DNA from: Toxorhynchites rutilus septentrionalis
Lineage: Eukaryota > Arthropoda > Insecta > Diptera > Culicidae
Direction of reading: 5' to 3'
Length of the DNA: 64,000 nucleotides
NCBI RefSeq assembly: GCF_029784135.1
Contig: NC_073745.1
Span: 276,498,166-276,562,165, forward strand
The notes beneath the pieces are model-generated. The model searched no databases and was not told the origin of the DNA. It worked only from the letters and a program-made list of their open reading frames with translations. Position 1 is the stretch's first letter. Each line of letters opens with the position of its first letter. A program made the translations under genes and the position numbers. Positions 23,526 through 34,478 of this stretch are shown here, one piece after another.

Positions 23526-26500
23526 TCACACACGAAGATCTATAGCTTTAAGGAAAACATATATATGGGACATGTAATCAAGGTCTAACCGAGCCAACAC
23601 ATCTCTCACCGGCACATCCTCGGGCCCGAAGGGAGTGTTCTAAATTCGATCTGGCGACCAGATACACCTCGCACGACCAAACAATGTGCTCGATGTCGTG
23701 ATAACCTTGGCCACAAACGCAGAGATTGCTGCTAGCAAGATTGAAACGAAAGAGTAGTGCATCTAACGAACAGTGATTGGACATGAGTCGGGAGAAGGTG
23801 CGGATAAAGTCCCGACTCAAGTCTAGACTTTTGAACCACGGTTTGAGGCTAACCATAGGGATAATCGAGTGAAACCACCGGCCCAATTCATCTTCATTCC
23901 ACTTGCGTTGCCAGTTAGCGATGGTATTTTTGCGAACTAAAGAATAAAATTCATTGAAGGCGATTTGACGCTGATAAATATCGCCTTCAATTGCACCTAC
24001 CTTTGCCAATGAGTCAGCCCTCTCATTACCCGGAATTGAGCAATGTGAAGGGACCCAGACAAAGGTAATGACATAACAGCGTCTGGATAAAGCACTCAAA
24101 ATTTCTCGTATTCTCTCAAGGAAGTACGGCGAGTGCTTTTCCGTCCTCACTGAACGGATAGCTTCGACAGAGCTAAGACTATCCGTTACAATGTAATAGT
24201 GTTCAACAGGTCGTATATCGCTGCCAATTCAGCAATATATACCGAGCAAGGATTCTGAAGACTGTGTGAGGTGCTAAAAAATACGTTGAACACTCCAAAT
24301 CCTGTGGACTCATTCATAGAGGACCCATCAGTAAAGTATATATTATCACAATTGATACGCCCATACTTTGCATTGAAGATTGTAGGAACGAACCCCAATC
24401 TAAAATAATTTGGATTTTCATGGATTTTCTCCTTCATGAACAGATCGAAATGTACAGAGGAATTGATGTAGTCAGGAAAACAAACACGGTTGGGAATATA
24501 CGAAGAAGGAACAACCTGCATAGAGGTGAATTCATGATATGAATTCATGAATCCAGAATGAAAATTTAGCTCGATCAATTGCTCAAAATTTCCGATCACC
24601 AATGGATTCATAACCTTACACCGGATGAGGAACCGAAGAGATAATAAATTGAAGCGATCTTTTAGTGGGAGTAGGCCTGCCAAAACCTCGAGACTCATGG
24701 TATGCGTTGAGGGCATACATCCCAACGCGATACGGAGACAAAGATACTGAATTCGCTCGAGTTTAATGAGGTGTGTTTTGGCAGCTGATTGAAAACAGAA
24801 ACTGCCATACTCCATCACTGAGAGAATAGTTGTTCGATACAACATAATAAGATCTTCGGGATGGGCTCCCCACCAGGTGCCGGTAATTGTACGGAGAAAG
24901 TTTATTCTTTGTTGACATTTTTCACTCAGATACCTAATATGGGCCCCCCAAGTACATTTGGAGTCGAACCAGACCCCAAGATACTTGAATGACATAGCAT
25001 GAGTGATCGGTTTACCCAAAAGTTGAAGCTTTGGTTTTGCTGGTCTATGCTTCCTAGAAAAAACCATCATCTCTGTTTTCTCCGTGGAGAATTCGATCCC
25101 TAGACCAATGGCCCAGGTTGAAAAATTGTTCAAAGTATCTTGTAAGGGTCCTTGCAGGTCGGATTCGTTTGATCCTACGACAGACACCACTCCGTCATCT
25201 GCAAGTTGTCTTAGGCTGCAATTTTGTGTAAGACAATTGTCGATGTCGCTTACATAGAAGTTGTACAAAAGGGGGCTTAAACATGAGCCCTGGGGGAGGC
25301 CCATGTAAGAGACCCGACTTACTGCCGAATCTCCGTGAGAAAAGTTCAAATGTTTCTCACAAAGCAAGTTATATAACATATTATTCAATAGAGGCGGCAG
25401 ACCCCGAGAGTGTAATTTGTCTGACAAAACCTCTATTGAAACAGAATCAAAGGCCCCCTTTATGTCCAAGAATACTGAAGCCATTTGTTTTTTTTTCGGC
25501 GTAAGCCATTTGAATTTCTGAAGAAAGCAATGCAAGACAATCATTCGTCCCCTTGCCCCTGCGGAACCCATATTGTGTATCTGAGAGTAGGCCATTCGTT
25601 TCAACCCATCGATCAAAGCGAAACAAGATCATTTTCTCCAACAATTTCCGTATACAAGACAGCATTGCTATTGGGCGGTACGAATTGAAGTCGGACGCGG
25701 GTTTTCCGGGTTTTTGAATAGCTATAACTCGTACTTGTCTCCAATCATCTGGAACAATATTATGCTCCAGAAACCGATTGAATAAGTTCAACAAGCGATG
25801 TTTCGCCACTTCAGGGAGATTTTTCAGCAAGTTGAACTTAATTCTATCCGTTCCTGGAGCAGAATTGTTACATGAAAGAAGAGCAAGAGAGAATTCTACC
25901 ATCGAAAACTCGGAATCAAGATCGCACCTATCTTGTGGTATATCTCGAACAATTTTTTGCACAGGAGCGGAATCAGGACAAACCTTCCGTGCAAAATTCA
26001 AAATCGATCGATGTGAATATTCTTCGCTTTCATTCGTTGAAGAGCGATTTCTCATGTTTCGAGCCACTTTCCATAATTTTTTCATTGACGTTTCTCGTGA
26101 CAAACCTCCCACGAAATTTCGCCAATAAGCACGTTTTTTCCCTTTGATCAAGTTTTTAAATTGATTTTCAAGGTCCAAATACGTCTGAAAATTTTCAGGG
26201 GTTCCACGTTTCCGAAAAGCTTTAAATGTATTCGATTTTTCTACATAAAGCTTGGAACATATGCTATCCCACCATAGATTGGGAGGCCTTCGACGAATAG
26301 TGGAACCTGGGATGGGTTTCGTTTGAGCGCGAACCGCGCTGTCATAGATCAAACGAGAAAGGAAGTTATACTCCTCCAATGGAGGTAAACCATCTCTGGA
26401 ATTGATGGCTAGAGCAATCGCGTCTGTATATTTTTTCCAGTCAATGTGTCTTGTGAGGTCATATGCCATGTTTATAGATTCAGAAGAATTCGACCCAGTG

Positions 26501-27174
26501 GTGATGGAAATTTTGATTGGCAAGTGATCACTACCGTTGGGGTCCTGGATTACATTCCACTTGCAATCTAACGATAGTGAATTCGAGCAAAGCGAGAGGT
26601 CAAGAGCACTTGGTTTAGCAGGAGGTTTAGGAACACGTGTTGTTTCCCCAGTATTCAAAACGGTCATATTGAAGCTGTTACAAAGGTCATATATCAACGA
26701 TGAACGATTGTCGTCGTACTGTTCCCCCCAGGCAGTTCCGTGAGAGTTGAAGTCTCCCAAGATCAATCGTGGCTCAGGAAGAAGTGAGCACATGTCAACA
26801 AGTTGCTTGCGGCTAACCGCAGCTCTCGGAGGCCAATACAAGCTGACAATACAGAGGTCTTTTCCTCTGATGTTTGCATGACAAGCAACAGCTTCAATCC
26901 CTCCAATAGGTGGATGGTCAATTCGAAAAAATGAGTGGCACTTATTGATCCCCAATAACACCCCTCCGTATCTGTCATCACGGTCCAAGCGTATAATATT
27001 GAAATCATGGAAAGAGAGATCATCTCGCGAAGAAAGCCAAGTTTCGGACAGAGCAAAAACATCACAATTGAACTTATGAATTAAAAATTTGAATGTATCC
27101 AATTTAGGGATAAGACTACGACAATTCCACTGTAAAACAGTGATATCTCCGACCTCTCTATTTGAATTAGACAT
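23526..27174 (-). pseudogene. I-clade ORF2 (copy 1), multiply broken
   Basis: The ATG at 27174 starts MSNSNREVGDITVLQWNCRS, overlapping the ORF1 stop by 8 nt. The endonuclease (ALSETWL, LILGDFNSHGTAWG, GSDHLPI) and the RT entry (KPGKPASDFNSYRPIAML) lie in the first open part, to 25447. One extra T in the plus-strand T run at about 25488-25496 (nine, against eight in copy 2) shifts the frame. The RT core follows in the next frame (FLDIKGAFDS, GLPQGSCLSPLLYNFY, LADDGVVSV). A 25-nt deletion near 24216 breaks RNase H after IAELAAI; the next frame resumes with VWVPSHCSIPGNERADSLAK. A further deletion near 23620 removes part of the last 40 residues. The family's role is target-primed reverse transcription; this copy cannot supply it. 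Confidence 0.92.
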
Positions 27175-28628
27175 CAAGAGAGATAATCATTGCAAGGAGG
27201 GGCCATGTTTGCATCAATTGTTGCAAAATTGTCTTTAATACTGGAAGCATTGAGATGATAATGGTTCTGATGGAGTCGGAAACATTAAAACACTTGAAGA
27301 TTTGATCCAAAAGGTCAGACAACTTTATAAATCCCGATTGGGAAGTTGAGCTGGACGGAAAAACAGGGACAGTTGGGGTTTTTGATGTCCCCTCGAGTGC
27401 TGGGTCGTTCGAAGGTGAACTATTCCCACGGAAGCCAGGAGGAACCTGATTTTGCTTGTCCGCTGCACTCGATTTTTTAGGCAAGCTAACTGGGGGTATC
27501 ACCGGGGGGACTTGTTCTTGAACTTTGGGAGTGGTCACATTTTTGCGCCGGGGATTCCCTTTGAAAATAAACGGTGTGCCCCCGCTAGCTGTGTCCGCTT
27601 CCACATCATCAACTGGCAACGTGGAAAAGATATTGTGTGTTGAGATTGGTTGTTGTTGTTGTTGGGCCAGTGGAGAAGCGCCCTTTAAAATTTCCGCAAA
27701 AGTGCGCTTCGAGCGTTCCTTTAAAGAGCGCTTCTGTTTCTCCCAGCGACTCTTGTAAGTTTCACAAGCTGAGAGCGCGTGTGGGGATCCTCCGCAATAT
27801 GGACACTTATGCTCAGTCGCACTGCAGGATTTCCCCTCATGTTGCTCTCCGCAAGTGGCACAGCGCTCCTTGTTGGCACAATAATCTGAAGTGTGACCAA
27901 CTGACTTGCATTTGTTGCAAGTCATGGGCTTTGGCACGAAGAGTCGCACAGGTAGTCTCAATTTGTCCACCATAACGTAGTCAGGGAGGGCGGCACCAGC
28001 AAAGGTGACTATTCTGACGGCGTAAATTTAGTTTGGTCCCCATATTGGGAGAGTTTCCCGAGTTGGCAATTTCTACGTTATGAGAGGGTATAAATGTTCT
28101 ATATTCGAGAGTGAAGTGTTGGTCAGCAACAATCTCGTTTGCGTGTTTCCGTTCATTCACGACAACCCGCAATTTGTTCGGTTTAACCCTGCGAATTTCA
28201 GATACAGAAGTGTATCTGGCCAGATCTTTCATGATCTGAATCACGTTAAGGCTTTTTCCTTTTGGTTTTGGCCGGAGGAAAACAACCCACGGGCCAGTTC
28301 CAGGTGCATCTTCTGGATAAACTCTGACACGTGGAGCGGAGACAACAGAGGGAGAAGACGAGGACGAGGACGAGGACGAGGATTGGGTTGGATCGGAAAC
28401 ATCAGAAGGGGGAAGCGAAATCGATGATGGGAGAGGGGGAGTGGAAGTAACAGTGGGTTCAGAAGGGAGGCTTGCTATTTTCTTAGAGGGGGGCTTGGAA
28501 GGATGAGCAGATTCGTCCCCAGAAGAATTATCTTCTTTTTGAGGGACTCGTTTATGTTTTTTCCCAGATCTTGAATGGGATTCATTATCGGAGATCTCCA
28601 TCTCTGGAGATCCTCCACTATTCTCCAT
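27167..28628 (-). pseudogene. I-clade ORF1 gag-like protein (copy 1), internal deletion
   Basis: The N-terminal part (MENSGGSPEMEISDNESHS onward, 215 codons to 27981) is Ser/Pro-rich and enters the domain with GTGPWVVFLRPKPKGKSLNV. The second part (from about 27973) has three CCHC zinc knuckles (CNKCKSVGHTSDYC, CATCGEQHEGKSC, CPYCGGSPHALSAC). Compared with copy 2, roughly 55 codons between EIANSGN and MVDKLRL are missing and the frame shifts. ORF1 proteins of this clade bind the element RNA and package it. The N-terminal third is visibly more diverged from copy 2 than the C-terminal half. Confidence 0.9.
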
Positions 28629-29148
28629 TTCACAAAAATTTTTGTCTTATTTCTTATCTATTATTGATTTTAACAATGATCTCAAAAAAAAAAAATAACA
28701 AAACAAACAAACAAAAAATTATGATGATAATATTAAGCAATGAACATATGAGTTGAACAATAATATTAATATTAAATATGTGTACCTTAATATAAAAGTT
28801 GTTCCGATACTGCGCTCTACTGCCCTAACCAGGGAGAGACAGAGGCTACGCGCTATGGATCAACACAATAGCGCAAGAATAGCTCACACGGTCACGTGAT
28901 GATAATTCCCGTTAACGACAGCCACACGATGGCGATTCCGTTATGCCAATGTTCAACAGCCGCCAAGGGCTGCAAGCTGCAAGAGCGCTGCTTCCTTTGT
29001 TCCACTTCACAAAAGGTCAATTCGAAAGCGGACAGCAATGATCTTCACTCGTACACTATACCAATCGCACAATAGTAAAAGTGGCAACGCACAATAACGA
29101 CACTGAACTTTACTCGTCAAGAGTTGGATAGCGAATGGTTGTAGCATT

Positions 29149-30299
29149 GTTTCTCATAATACATGAATGATTTTTTCATTGCCTCAGTCCTCGGACGCCG
29201 AATAGAAAAAAGCTCCTTGGCTTCTCAGCACGTAGCCATGCGACGGAGTCGTGAACGATTGATTGTGATGAGCAGATGGATCAACTTGGAGCTTCTGCAT
29301 TTGAGTTAAACACTGAAATTCACGAAGGGCAGGGATTGGTAAGATGGATGGACTAACTTCAGAATATAAACAGAATACAGTCGTGGTTTACTGTGAACAA
29401 TTTTTAGGCATCTGTTTTGGATACGTTGTAGAGTTTGCAGCCTTGAGTTAGACGCTGCTCCCCAAATTGACACCATATATTGCAACTATGATTGGACGAA
29501 TGCATGATACATAGTGCAGAGCTGTTTGTGCGGCAGGAATTGAAAAGCTTTCCACAACATTCCGCAAACTGAACTTAGGCTTCTTTGGAGTTTAGCAATG
29601 TGATCTTCCCAACTAAGCGCGGCATCGAGAGTTACACCAAGGTATTTAAAGGCGACTACTTGCTCCTAAAACTAACCATTCCATTCACGACTAACTCTCT
29701 ATGTGGTGGTAATCGTAGACGTGGCAAGTGAAACACGACATATTTAGTTTTACTCAAGTTCAAAGACAGAAGATTTTCATTAAAATAATCTTGAAGGACA
29801 TGCATATCTTTGTTCATCTGCCGGACAATATTCTCTGGATCTGATGCTTGGTAAGACACTGGACACTTATGGTGTTGCTGATCACAACACATTGGGTACG
29901 GCCAGTTAAGTAACTCTTAACTAGATCGTTAGCTGTTCCTCTTACGCCATACGAATCTAACTTTTGCAGCAGCACCTCATGGTCTATAGTGTCGAAGGCT
30001 TTTTTAAGATCCAAAAACAAAAATCCCATAATTTTACGTGAATCCATTGCCTTGTAGATGTCATCAGTTAGCTCACACATAGCAGTTAGATTATTGGATC
30101 CGGCTCGAAATCCATACTGATGGCTATACAGAATATTGTTCTGGTTGAAATAGCTGGTAAATCTTGATACCAGAAGTTGCTCCAGTATTTTACTTAGAAC
30201 GGATAAAATTGATATTGGTCTATAATTGTTGATATCCGTTTTGCTGCCTGACTTATGCACGGGAATTACTCGAGCCATCTTCAGACAATCGGGGTACAT
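29149..30299 (-). pseudogene. LINE reverse transcriptase (CR1/L2/Jockey-like), catalytic box lost
   Basis: The first frame has MARVIPVHKSGSKTDINNYR, PISILSVLSKILEQ, YGFRAGSNN and the first RT aspartate in FLFLDLKKAFDTIDHEVL. After GRTQCVVISNTISVQ a deletion near 29860 removes the segment that should hold the P-Q-G and YADD boxes. The next frame resumes with SDPENIVRQMNKDMHVLQDY and LLSLNLSKTKYVVF. A third frame (about 29650-29165) carries the thumb (KYLGVTLDAALSWEDHIAKL). The coding tail then meets the TSD of the I element, and a likely continuation (SPRAQRYMTDFKHQLRMR) is found at about 23155-23050. Confidence 0.8.
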
Positions 30300-30318
30300 A
30301 CCAGTCGAAATGCTTTCA

Positions 30319-31194
30319 CGGTTAAAAAGTGGTAATTTTGACTTGGAAGACGAAGAACGTTCCGGACCGCCAAAAAAGTTTGAAGATGAAGAATTGGAGG
30401 CTTAACTCGATCAAGATCAGTCACAAACGCAACAAGAACTTGCAGATACACTTGGGGTAGCTCAGCAAACCATATCCGATCGTTTAGAAGCAATGCGAAT
30501 GATCCGAAAGATAAGACATTGGGTGCCGTATGAATTGGAGCCACGAGACTTCGTACGCCGTTTTTCAACACCAACCAACCGCTCCAACGGCATAACAGAA
30601 AGGTTTTATTTGCATTGCATCGTTACTGGCGATGAAAATTGGGTCCATTACGACAATCCTAAACGTCGGGCAACATATGGATACCCCGGCCATGCATCAA
30701 CATCGACGGCCGCATGGAATATTCACGGCCAAAAGGTTATGTTGTCTATTTGGTAGGGCCAGCTAGGTGTGGTGTACTCTGAGCTGCTAAAACCGAATGA
30801 AACCATCACGGGGGACCCCTACCGACGACAATTGAAGCGTTTGAGACGTGCACTGAAGGAAAAACGGCCACAATACGAGCAAAGACACGATAAAGTTATT
30901 TTGCATCACGACAATGCTCGGCCGCATGTCGCGAAACCAGTCAAAACATACTTGGTAACGCTGAAATAGGAGGTCCTATCCCACCTGCCGCATTCTCCAG
31001 ACATTGCTCCGTCCGATTACTACCTTTTTCTATCGATGCAACATGGCCTGGTTGACCAGCACTTCTCCAATTTTGATGAAGTCAAAAATTGGATCGATTC
31101 GTGGTTAGCCGACAAACCGGCCGATTATTTCCGCAAACAGATCCGTGAACTGCCAGAAAGATGGGAAAAAGTTGTGACTAGCGATGGGCAATAG
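30319..31194 (+). pseudogene. mariner transposase C-terminal part (DD34D), three nonsense codons
   Basis: One frame runs from LKSGNFDLEDEERSGPPKKF to the final TAG at 31192-31194, interrupted only by TAA (30403-30405), TAG (30754-30756) and TAG (30967-30969). It contains the second helix-turn-helix (QTQQELADTLGVAQQTISDR), the linker HWVPYEL, the first aspartate in VTGDENWVHYDN, the second in LHHDNARPHVAK and the third in HSPDIAPSDYYLF, with 34 residues between the last two. The C terminus ends LPERWEKVVTSDGQ. Motif wording fits the cecropia-like mariner group. It continues the N-terminal part at 22694. Confidence 0.88.
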
Positions 31195-31280
31195 TTTGAA
31201 TATTAAATTTGTAACCATATTTGCAGAATAAAGCATTGATTTTTTAAATAAAACGAAGAAACTTACCGGTATAACAACTA

Positions 31281-31690
31281 CATGTATCAAACCATGAATA
31301 AACAACTTATTCGACGTTGAATTGTGTGGTACCGCTGAAGTTGAAGGCTACATAATACAACTCAACGAAATTATGAATTTGATTTTCTAAATATGGCTGA
31401 TATCAATATTGAACGAATCGTAGAAACATTAACACTGCACAATGGTCCAGGAGATGCATTTAAGTGGAAATTAGCATTTAGAGCTTGACAGTTATTCTCT
31501 AGACAAAAACTGTCTTATATAAATGTGTTACTCATGATAGAGCGCTCGTTTTTATGTTGTCAAGAATAGGGTGACCAAAATTGTCGATGAAATAATAAAT
31601 CTAATTTTCCTATCTTTATAGATAGAGATAAACATAGTTACACAATGTTGTAGTCCCAGTTATTTGAGTCATCTTTGTGGAACAAAGTTT
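31281..31690. repeat. Repeat also present near 35100-35230 and, inverted, at 35800-35955
   Basis: The segment at about 31427-31660 (CCAGGAGATGCATTTAAGTG, TAGAGCGCTCGTTTTTATG, AATAGGGTGACC) is repeated in inverse orientation at 35800-35955 and partly at 35140-35230. It has no coding capacity. I take it as part of the fold-back family described at 34479. Confidence 0.6.
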
Positions 31691-31692
31691 TT

Positions 31693-33146
31693 TGACGTAG
31701 AACTACGTATTTCATTAAGGGTGCCAAATCAGAAAACAGGTCACGTTTTTATGGAATAAAGTTAACGTTAATAACTATTTTTGTCGCGAACGGATTTTGG
31801 TGATTTACATACTAAACGAATCGAAAATTCCGTAAGATTTGTTTAATATGCTATAAATTAGATTCCCCTGGTTTGTAGATGGTTAAAATTCATGAAAACT
31901 TTAAGCGTTTCCATTTTCTCATACATTTGTTCTGTACATTTGTGTGCTTTCCCGAACAGAGCTTTCAATAACGAGCAACTCATCGACGACAAACGGAGGG
32001 GAAATCGTAGGATTTAAAGTCTCCGTGAACAAAGGAAAAGGTGAAGAATGAAGGGGAATACTTGCCTAGAGTATAAACAGTGGATCTCGCTGAGTCAAAC
32101 TTTCATTCGGCATCGGACTGTTGAGTAATCCAGTTCACTTTGCTTTCGCTGCGCTTCGATCTAAGATTGGACCCCTCCAGTGGTAATCCAACTTGGATAT
32201 CGTCATTTGGTTTTTCTGTTCGTTTTTCGTTATTATTATTTCGTTATTCGTATCGTGTGTTTTTCTTTCCGCGTCATAAATTGGACGCTTCGCGTAGTGT
32301 GTGATGAGCAAGAAGAAGAGGAAGGCAGGTTCGAGCCCTACAAAAAACGAACGCATTGCCAGGGGCAATAAAATTTCAAAGCAAGCGTCATCTAATGCTG
32401 CACGCGATGTGAAAAGCGCTCGCACTGAACCGACCTTTCGCGAGTGTGACACCGCATCGAACAACAGCGAAGTAGGCGATTTCAGCGCGTCGGTTGAAAA
32501 TGTAAACGCCGTTACTCAGGCAGCAACTAAAATCAAGCTCCCCCCGCTGGTGGTGAAGGCGGTCGCTCTTGACAAACTCATCAGCGAATTCGCATAGATG
32601 GGTGTTACAGCAGAGAACAAGCTGTGTGGCATAAATCAGTTTTTTTTCAAGCTGTGCATCACTGCATTAAACTGACGTTATGGTGAAGCAGGCGGTAAGG
32701 TTGAGCGTCAAAAAATTATTTGGGGAATACCGAGCATCTTGAATGTCTTACTGGAATGTTATAACTATCGCAAAATTGCCTTCAACTAGCATTGCATTTG
32801 CGCTAATATTGATCATAATGAAGCATTGCTACTGTTTTCGAGGTTGTTATTAACAAAAAAGTGTTTATTTCGCTTGTTTAGGCACCAAGAAAGTAAATGT
32901 CGTTCTGGAATTTTGCATGTGATTAGGTTTCGCTTGCCAGTAGCAAAACCTCCTCCACTAAGAGTGACAGCTGCGCTTCCCTCGAGCATGAGAAAGTAAT
33001 GCAACTTTTTTCGAGGCCAGTAATGTTAACATAAGCGTTTCTTTTTAAAATATCGCAAAATGATGAGAAGTGTTTATATTCCTAGTAGTTTCAAGCCACC
33101 AATGTATGGCGACTTATATAAAACAACAGTGTAGTTCTACGTCAAC
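31693..33146 (-). mobile_element. Family X element, copy 2, carrying a LINE 5' fragment
   Basis: The left end reads TTGACGTAGAACTACGTA (31693-31710) and the right end GTAGTTCTACGTCAA (33131-33145), followed by AATGCGGTCGTATATTGGAC. The sub-terminal sequence GGGTGCCAAATCAGAAAACA recurs at 46471, 59404 and, inverted, near 41825. Interior sequences match copy 3 in inverse order (for example the CATTTACTTTCTTG/AAGAAAGTAAATG stretch). A retrotransposon 5' fragment replaces the middle, from about 32105 to 32790. Confidence 0.65.
32105..32790 (+). pseudogene. Non-LTR retrotransposon 5' UTR and ORF1 start
   Basis: A frame at 32304-32597 encodes a short basic, Ser-rich protein (MSKKKRKAGSSPTKNER...) ending IKLPPLVVKAVALDKLISEF before a TAG. 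After the stop the same frame continues with MGVTAENKLCGI. The PP-(V/I)VVK-hydrophobic segment followed by a G-T-Y/N-KL-GI pattern resembles the gag-like ORF1 of some mosquito non-LTR retrotransposons, as far as I recall. No zinc knuckle, ORF2 or 3' end follows, so only the 5' end is present. A host gene is unlikely because the segment sits inside a repeated element. Confidence 0.5.
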
Positions 33147-33183
33147 AATGCGGTCGTATATTGGACACAACCTCCTATAACTT

Positions 33184-33510
33184 TTTCTATCTCTTGAAAC
33201 AACCAACATGGCGCCTTTTTTCAAAGTTGCGTTAGGACCACAATGAAAAAAAAACGGTTTTTAAACTCTAACTTTTATATTTCAAATTCTACATACAAAC
33301 TGTCTTCGAAAGACTTTTAGAGCTAACTGATACAAACATTTTGAGATGCAGTACATGTCAATATCTCATCTTCACTCAACGTTATTGATAACTCTTCCCA
33401 AAAAATACTCTCTCTTCAATTGCTTGTCATTCTTTCTGGGGCAATTATAAACAAAGTTTATTGGCGTCATTAGAAAGAACATAGTTCACTCTACATGATG
33501 TATGATTTAG
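33184..33510 (+). repeat. Block A, direct repeat of the fold-back arm at 34479
   Basis: The block begins TTTCTATCTCTTGAAACAAC and ends CTACATGATGTATGATTTAG. Block B at 34479-34804 repeats it closely in the same orientation, and block C at 35490-35805 repeats it inverted. A and B flank tandem array 2. There is no coding capacity. Confidence 0.75.
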
Positions 33511-33539
33511 ATTCTAATGGACTCGGAAACTACTGAACT

Positions 33540-34470
33540 GATCAACATGAAAATTGGTATGTAGGGGTTTTTGGGACCGGGGAAGGTTTTCGTGATAGTT
33601 TGAGACCCCTCCCCCTCTCTAAGGGGCGCTACCATACAAATTAAACATAAATTTCTACATTACTCGAAAATTGATCAAGCAAATGAAACCAAATTTGGCA
33701 TGTGGAGGTTTCAGGGTGCAATAAATGTTTTAAGGTGGTTAGATACTCCTCCCCCCTCCCTTAGGGGGGTTGCCATACAAATTAGGAATTAATCAAGCAA
33801 ATGAAACCAAATTTGGCATGTGGTGGTTACATACTCCTCCCCCCCAAATGAAATACAAATTTATGCATTACACGAGAATTAAGGAAGCAAATGAAACCAA
33901 TAGGCTGCAATAAATGTTTCTATGATAGTTAGACACTCCACCCCCCTCTCTAAGGGGGGGAGCTGCCATACAAATTAAACACGAATTTCTGCATTACTCG
34001 AAAATTAATCAAGCCAATGAAACCAAATTTGGCATGTGAAGGTTTTAGGGTGCAAAAAATCTTTCTATGGTGGTTAGACTCTCCACCCTTCTCTCTAAGG
34101 GGAGGGGGTGCTGCCATACAAATGAAACACAAATTTCTATTTTTTTACTCTAGAATGAATCAAGCAAATGAAACCAAATTTGGCACGTGGAGGTTTTAAG
34201 GTGCAATAAATGTTTCTATGGTGGTTAGACACTACCCCCTCCCCCCCTCTCTAAGAGGGTTGGCATACAAATGAAAGACAAATTTCTTAATAACTCGAAA
34301 ACTAATCAAGCAAATGGAGCCAAATTTGACGGCATGCGAAGGTTTTAGGGTACACGAAACGTTTCTATGGTGAATAGACACTTCACCCTTCTCTCTGAGG
34401 GGGGGGGGACTGTCATACTAATGAAGGATACATTTCTACATAATTCAAGAACTAATCAAGCAAACAGAAA
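33540..34470 (+). repeat. Tandem array 2, about six units
   Basis: Units are marked by the GCTGCCATACAAAT motif at about 33629, 33770, 33962, 34111, 34258 and 34410, with spacings of roughly 140-190 bp. Each has the G-run/CT-rich segment and ACCAAATTTGGCATGTG. The array opens with a unique lead-in (GGACTCGGAAACTACTGAAC). It is the same family as arrays 1 and 3. Confidence 0.85.
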
Positions 34471-34478
34471 TATTTTTT

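Larger units (their letters stand above)
23156..29148 (-). mobile_element. I-clade (MosquI-like) retrotransposon, copy 1, with 13-bp TSD
   Basis: TGGTTGTAGCATT flanks the element at 23156-23168 and 29136-29148, so the element is 23169-29135 (5,967 bp) on the minus strand. The 3' end has an A-rich tail (T-rich on plus, 23169-23183). It carries ORF1 and an endonuclease-RT-RNase H ORF2, both with several deletions. The 5' 500 bp does not resemble copy 2 at 47592-53680, although the 3' part does closely. Confidence 0.92.
22841..30318 (-). mobile_element. 5'-truncated LINE inserted in mariner, itself split by an I element
   Basis: Reverse transcriptase coding runs on the minus strand from 30299 to about 29150 and appears to resume at about 23155-22950 beyond the I element. 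Removing the 5.97-kb I element and one TSD leaves a LINE of about 1.5 kb. The 3' end near 22841-22895 has short repeats (ATAACATAACATAACA on the plus strand). A possible diverged TSD is CAGACGTGGTTTGCA (left) against CAGTCGAAATGCTTTCA (right), which is weak. The clade is CR1/L2/Jockey-like, not resolved. Confidence 0.72.
22521..31280 (+). mobile_element. mariner (cecropia-like type) split by nested insertions
   Basis: The left TIR starts at 22521 (TTAGGTGTACCGGTAA then TTTCTTCGGTTTTA), next to TA at 22519-22520. The right TIR lies at about 31248-31280 (inverse of TATACCGGTAAGTTTCTTCG). Transposase coding begins at 22694, stops at about 22840 and resumes at about 30319. Without the 7.5 kb in between, the mariner is about 1,282 bp, the normal size. 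The right TIR edge is slightly degraded, so its last bases are uncertain. Confidence 0.82.

Noticed and set aside
32304..32597. A 98-codon host protein
   Set aside because: It lies within a repeated element, ends mid-way through a gag-like motif and is preceded by a typical retrotransposon 5' leader.
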